Positions 15,301 through 16,120 of a stretch of 16,120 nt of DNA are shown in pieces. Under the pieces are notes generated by a model, which worked only from the letters and a program-made list of their open reading frames with translations, was not told where the DNA came from and did no database searches. Position 1 is the stretch's first letter. The number at the start of each line of letters is the position of its first letter. The stretch is from an uncultured Lachnospiraceae bacterium (GTDB lineage Bacteria > Bacillota_A > Clostridia > Lachnospirales > Lachnospiraceae), in assembly GCA_910587495.1 (NCBI GenBank), contig CAJUMT010000060.1, positions 1 to 16,120 of the forward strand, written 5' to 3'. A program made the translations under genes and the position numbers.

Positions 15301-16120
15301 CTGTCCGCCGATATCCAGGATGCAGTCCACATCCGGGTCGAAAAACTGGGCGGCGTAGTAGTGGGAAATCGTTTCCACTTCCCCTTCATCCAGCATAAGC
15401 GCCGCCTTGACCAACGCTTCCCCGTAGCCGGTGGAGCAGGAACGGACAATATGCGCTTTTTTCGGAAGATGGGCGAACAGATCTTTTAACGCTTCCAGCG
15501 TAATATGTAAAGTACTTCCGTCGTTGTTATGATAGAAAGAATATAAAAGGGAACCGTCCTCGCCGATCAGTGCGATCTTTGTGGTGGTGGAACCGGCGTC
15601 GATGCCCAGAAAGCAGTTGCCTTCATAGGAGGCCAGATCTTTTTTCATCACCTGTGCTTTGGCGTGACGCGCCTCAAACGCAGTAAAACTTTCTTTATCT
15701 TTAAACAGCGGTGCTAACCGTTCCACTTCGAAAGCGAGCTGAATCTTATCGTCCAGACGCTGCATTAGCCGGTCTGCGGGGACGGCTGTTTCTTTTTTTG
15801 ATAAAAGCGCGGAGCCTGCCGCTGCGAACAGATGCGATCCTTCTGGTATGATTGTGTGTTCATCATCCAGGTTCAGCGTGCGGATAAATGTATTCCTGAG
15901 TTCGGACAGAAAATGAAGCGGTCCGCCCAAGAAAGCTACATGTCCACGGATTGGTTTGCCGCAGGCTAATCCGCTGATGGTCTGGTTTACCACAGCCTGA
16001 AAGATCGAGGCAGAAAGGTCTTCTTTCGTAGCGCCTTCGTTGATCAAAGGCTGAATGTCAGTTTTGGCGAACACGCCGCATCTGGCGGCAATGGTGTAAA
16101 GGGAGCGGTAATCCTTCGCG
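12328..16120 (-). CDS. Giant 2-hydroxyacyl-CoA dehydratase activase-like protein (BcrAD/BadFG + DUF2229 + HgdB-like), N-terminus missing
   Basis: This is a very large cytosolic protein of the BcrA/BadF/HgdC activase class. The frame stays open to the right edge (visible AKDYRSLYTIAARCG before the GTG at 16074), so the true start is outside. Numbering from 16074, residues 1-95 are the end of a first ASKHA ATPase domain (SASIFQAVVNQTISGLACGK, VAFLGGPL). A complete second ASKHA domain covers about 155-415, with GIDAGSTTTK, DIGGQDMK, the iron-sulfur ligand motif NEACSSGCGSF (Cys279, Cys283) and VVQGGTF. Then comes a cysteine-rich linker (Cys439, Cys442, Cys446, Cys465), a DUF2229 region (RGLVGIPRVLNMYENYPFW, SESECYPAKLAHGH), and a HgdB-like C-terminal half with conserved cysteines (SFGCGLDAVT, NNDACYPS, QTGGGCRASNYIG, CTQPFACLPNHI). 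Relatives use ATP to drive low-potential electron transfer to an iron-sulfur reductase. This fused form has no known substrate, and no separate dehydratase is adjacent in the window. Confidence 0.92.
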   Translation of the reverse strand, partial: AKDYRSLYTIAARCGVFAKTDIQPLINEGATKEDLSASIFQAVVNQTISGLACGKPIRGHVAFLGGPLHFLSELRNTFIRTLNLDDEHTIIPEGSHLFAAAGSALLSKKETAVPADRLMQRLDDKIQLAFEVERLAPLFKDKESFTAFEARHAKAQVMKKDLASYEGNCFLGIDAGSTTTKIALIGEDGSLLYSFYHNNDGSTLHITLEALKDLFAHLPKKAHIVRSCSTGYGEALVKAALMLDEGEVETISHYYAAQFFDPDVDCILDIGGQDMKCIRIKNHTVDNVQLNEACSSGCGSFIETFAKSLNLSIQDFARSALFAKNPIDLGTRCTVFMNSRVKQAQKEGAGVDDISAGLAYSVIKNALFKVIKVSDASSLGRHIVVQGGTFYNNAVLRSLESIAGCEVIRPDIAGIMGAFGAALIARERYEGQQTTMLTKEQMEELTYSTSMAKCHGCTNNCRLTINKFSGGRRYISGNRCERGLGKEKKENPAPNLFAYKNERLFSYESLHGEKAIRGLVGIPRVLNMYENYPFWHTFFTQLKYEVVLSPESTHELYEQGIESIPSESECYPAKLAHGHVKWLLQHNIPFIFYPCVPYERTEFKDANNHYNCPIVTSYAENIRNNMEELSSGRFDFRNPFLSFENLEILTKRLIEEFNGEKGMDADEITRAAKAAWDELEKTRLDICKKGEETLRWMEEHHAHGIVLAGRPYHLDKEINHGLPELIGGYGMAVLTEDSISHLHGAERPLRVMDQWMYHSRLYAAANYVKIRDDLDLIQLNSFGCGLDAVTTDEVNDILTGSGKIYTCLKIDEVSNLGAARIRIRSLLSAIRVREKKKEPRTIVSSAYERVVFTEEMRKNYTILCPDMSPIHFNLLEAAFRSCGFKISVLPRAGRDAVNLGLKYVNNDACYPSLIVIGQIMEAVQSGKYDLTRTAILISQTGGGCRASNYIGFIRRALEKAGHPDIPVISINLSGLEKNPGFKYTPQMLYKGLYALVFGDLFMKVLYHTRPYELAKGESNKTYERLNGRCKAFLMQKHPSWNGFKKLCEEIVDAFDHILVSNEVKPRVGIVGEILVKFSPSANNGLVELLESEGAEVVVPDLMDFLLYCFKNTEFRAQYLGKKRSAARMGRIGIKTLEFFRTPANKALKKSTHFSPASDIDHMAQMAEEIVSLGNQTGEGWFLTGEMLELLENGTPNIVCTQPFACLPNHIVGKGVIKELRHRRPEANIVAIDYDPGASEVNQLNRIKLMLSTAFKNIALHKNA

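Overview
The window looks like a chromosomal stretch of a low-to-mid GC, strictly anaerobic Firmicute, most likely of the Lachnospiraceae / Clostridium cluster XIVa type. The reasons are an anaerobic (class III) ribonucleotide reductase, a tandem glgC-glgD pair typical of Firmicutes, a very large BcrAD/BadFG-type activase protein found in anaerobic clostridia, strong GGAGG-type ribosome binding sites, and clean sigma-A promoters with 17-bp spacers. This assignment is an inference from gene content; no rRNA or tRNA is present.

Layout, left to right. (1) 1-772: the C-terminal end of nrdD, running in from the left edge. (2) 924-3182: glgC and glgD behind a strong promoter, closed by a rho-independent terminator; these make ADP-glucose for glycogen synthesis. 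(3) 3262-3849 (minus strand): a small coiled-coil lipoprotein of unknown role. (4) 4029-9596 (plus strand): five tightly packed genes that I recognise as the conserved but functionally uncharacterised STM4015-STM4014-STM4013-STM4012-STM4011 cassette (names from Salmonella). It encodes a leucine-rich-repeat protein, an ATP-grasp-like enzyme, an alkaline-phosphatase/sulfatase-fold hydrolase and two different radical SAM enzymes. The last radical SAM protein is fused here to a C-terminal HAD phosphatase domain. (5) 9637-11520: a small degenerate Sir2-like protein, hisH and hisF, with their own promoter buried in the end of the preceding gene. (6) 11590-12264: ung (uracil-DNA glycosylase). (7) 12328-16120 (minus strand): a giant multidomain 2-hydroxyacyl-CoA dehydratase activase-like protein whose N-terminus lies beyond the right edge. 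It converges on ung at a bidirectional terminator.

How they work together. GlgC/GlgD form one enzyme, and HisH/HisF form imidazole-glycerol-phosphate synthase. The STM401x cassette is the main item of interest. Its gene set (two radical SAM enzymes, a ligase-type ATP-grasp, a metal-dependent hydrolase, a non-enzymatic repeat protein, and here a HAD phosphatase) looks like a biosynthetic or modification pathway whose product is unknown. It is transcribed divergently from the lipoprotein gene. Promoters 3884-3912 (minus) and 3939-3967 (plus) face away from each other with only 26 bp between their -35 boxes.

No rRNA, tRNA, CRISPR array, insertion sequence or phage gene was seen. No gene-free stretch exceeds about 180 bases.
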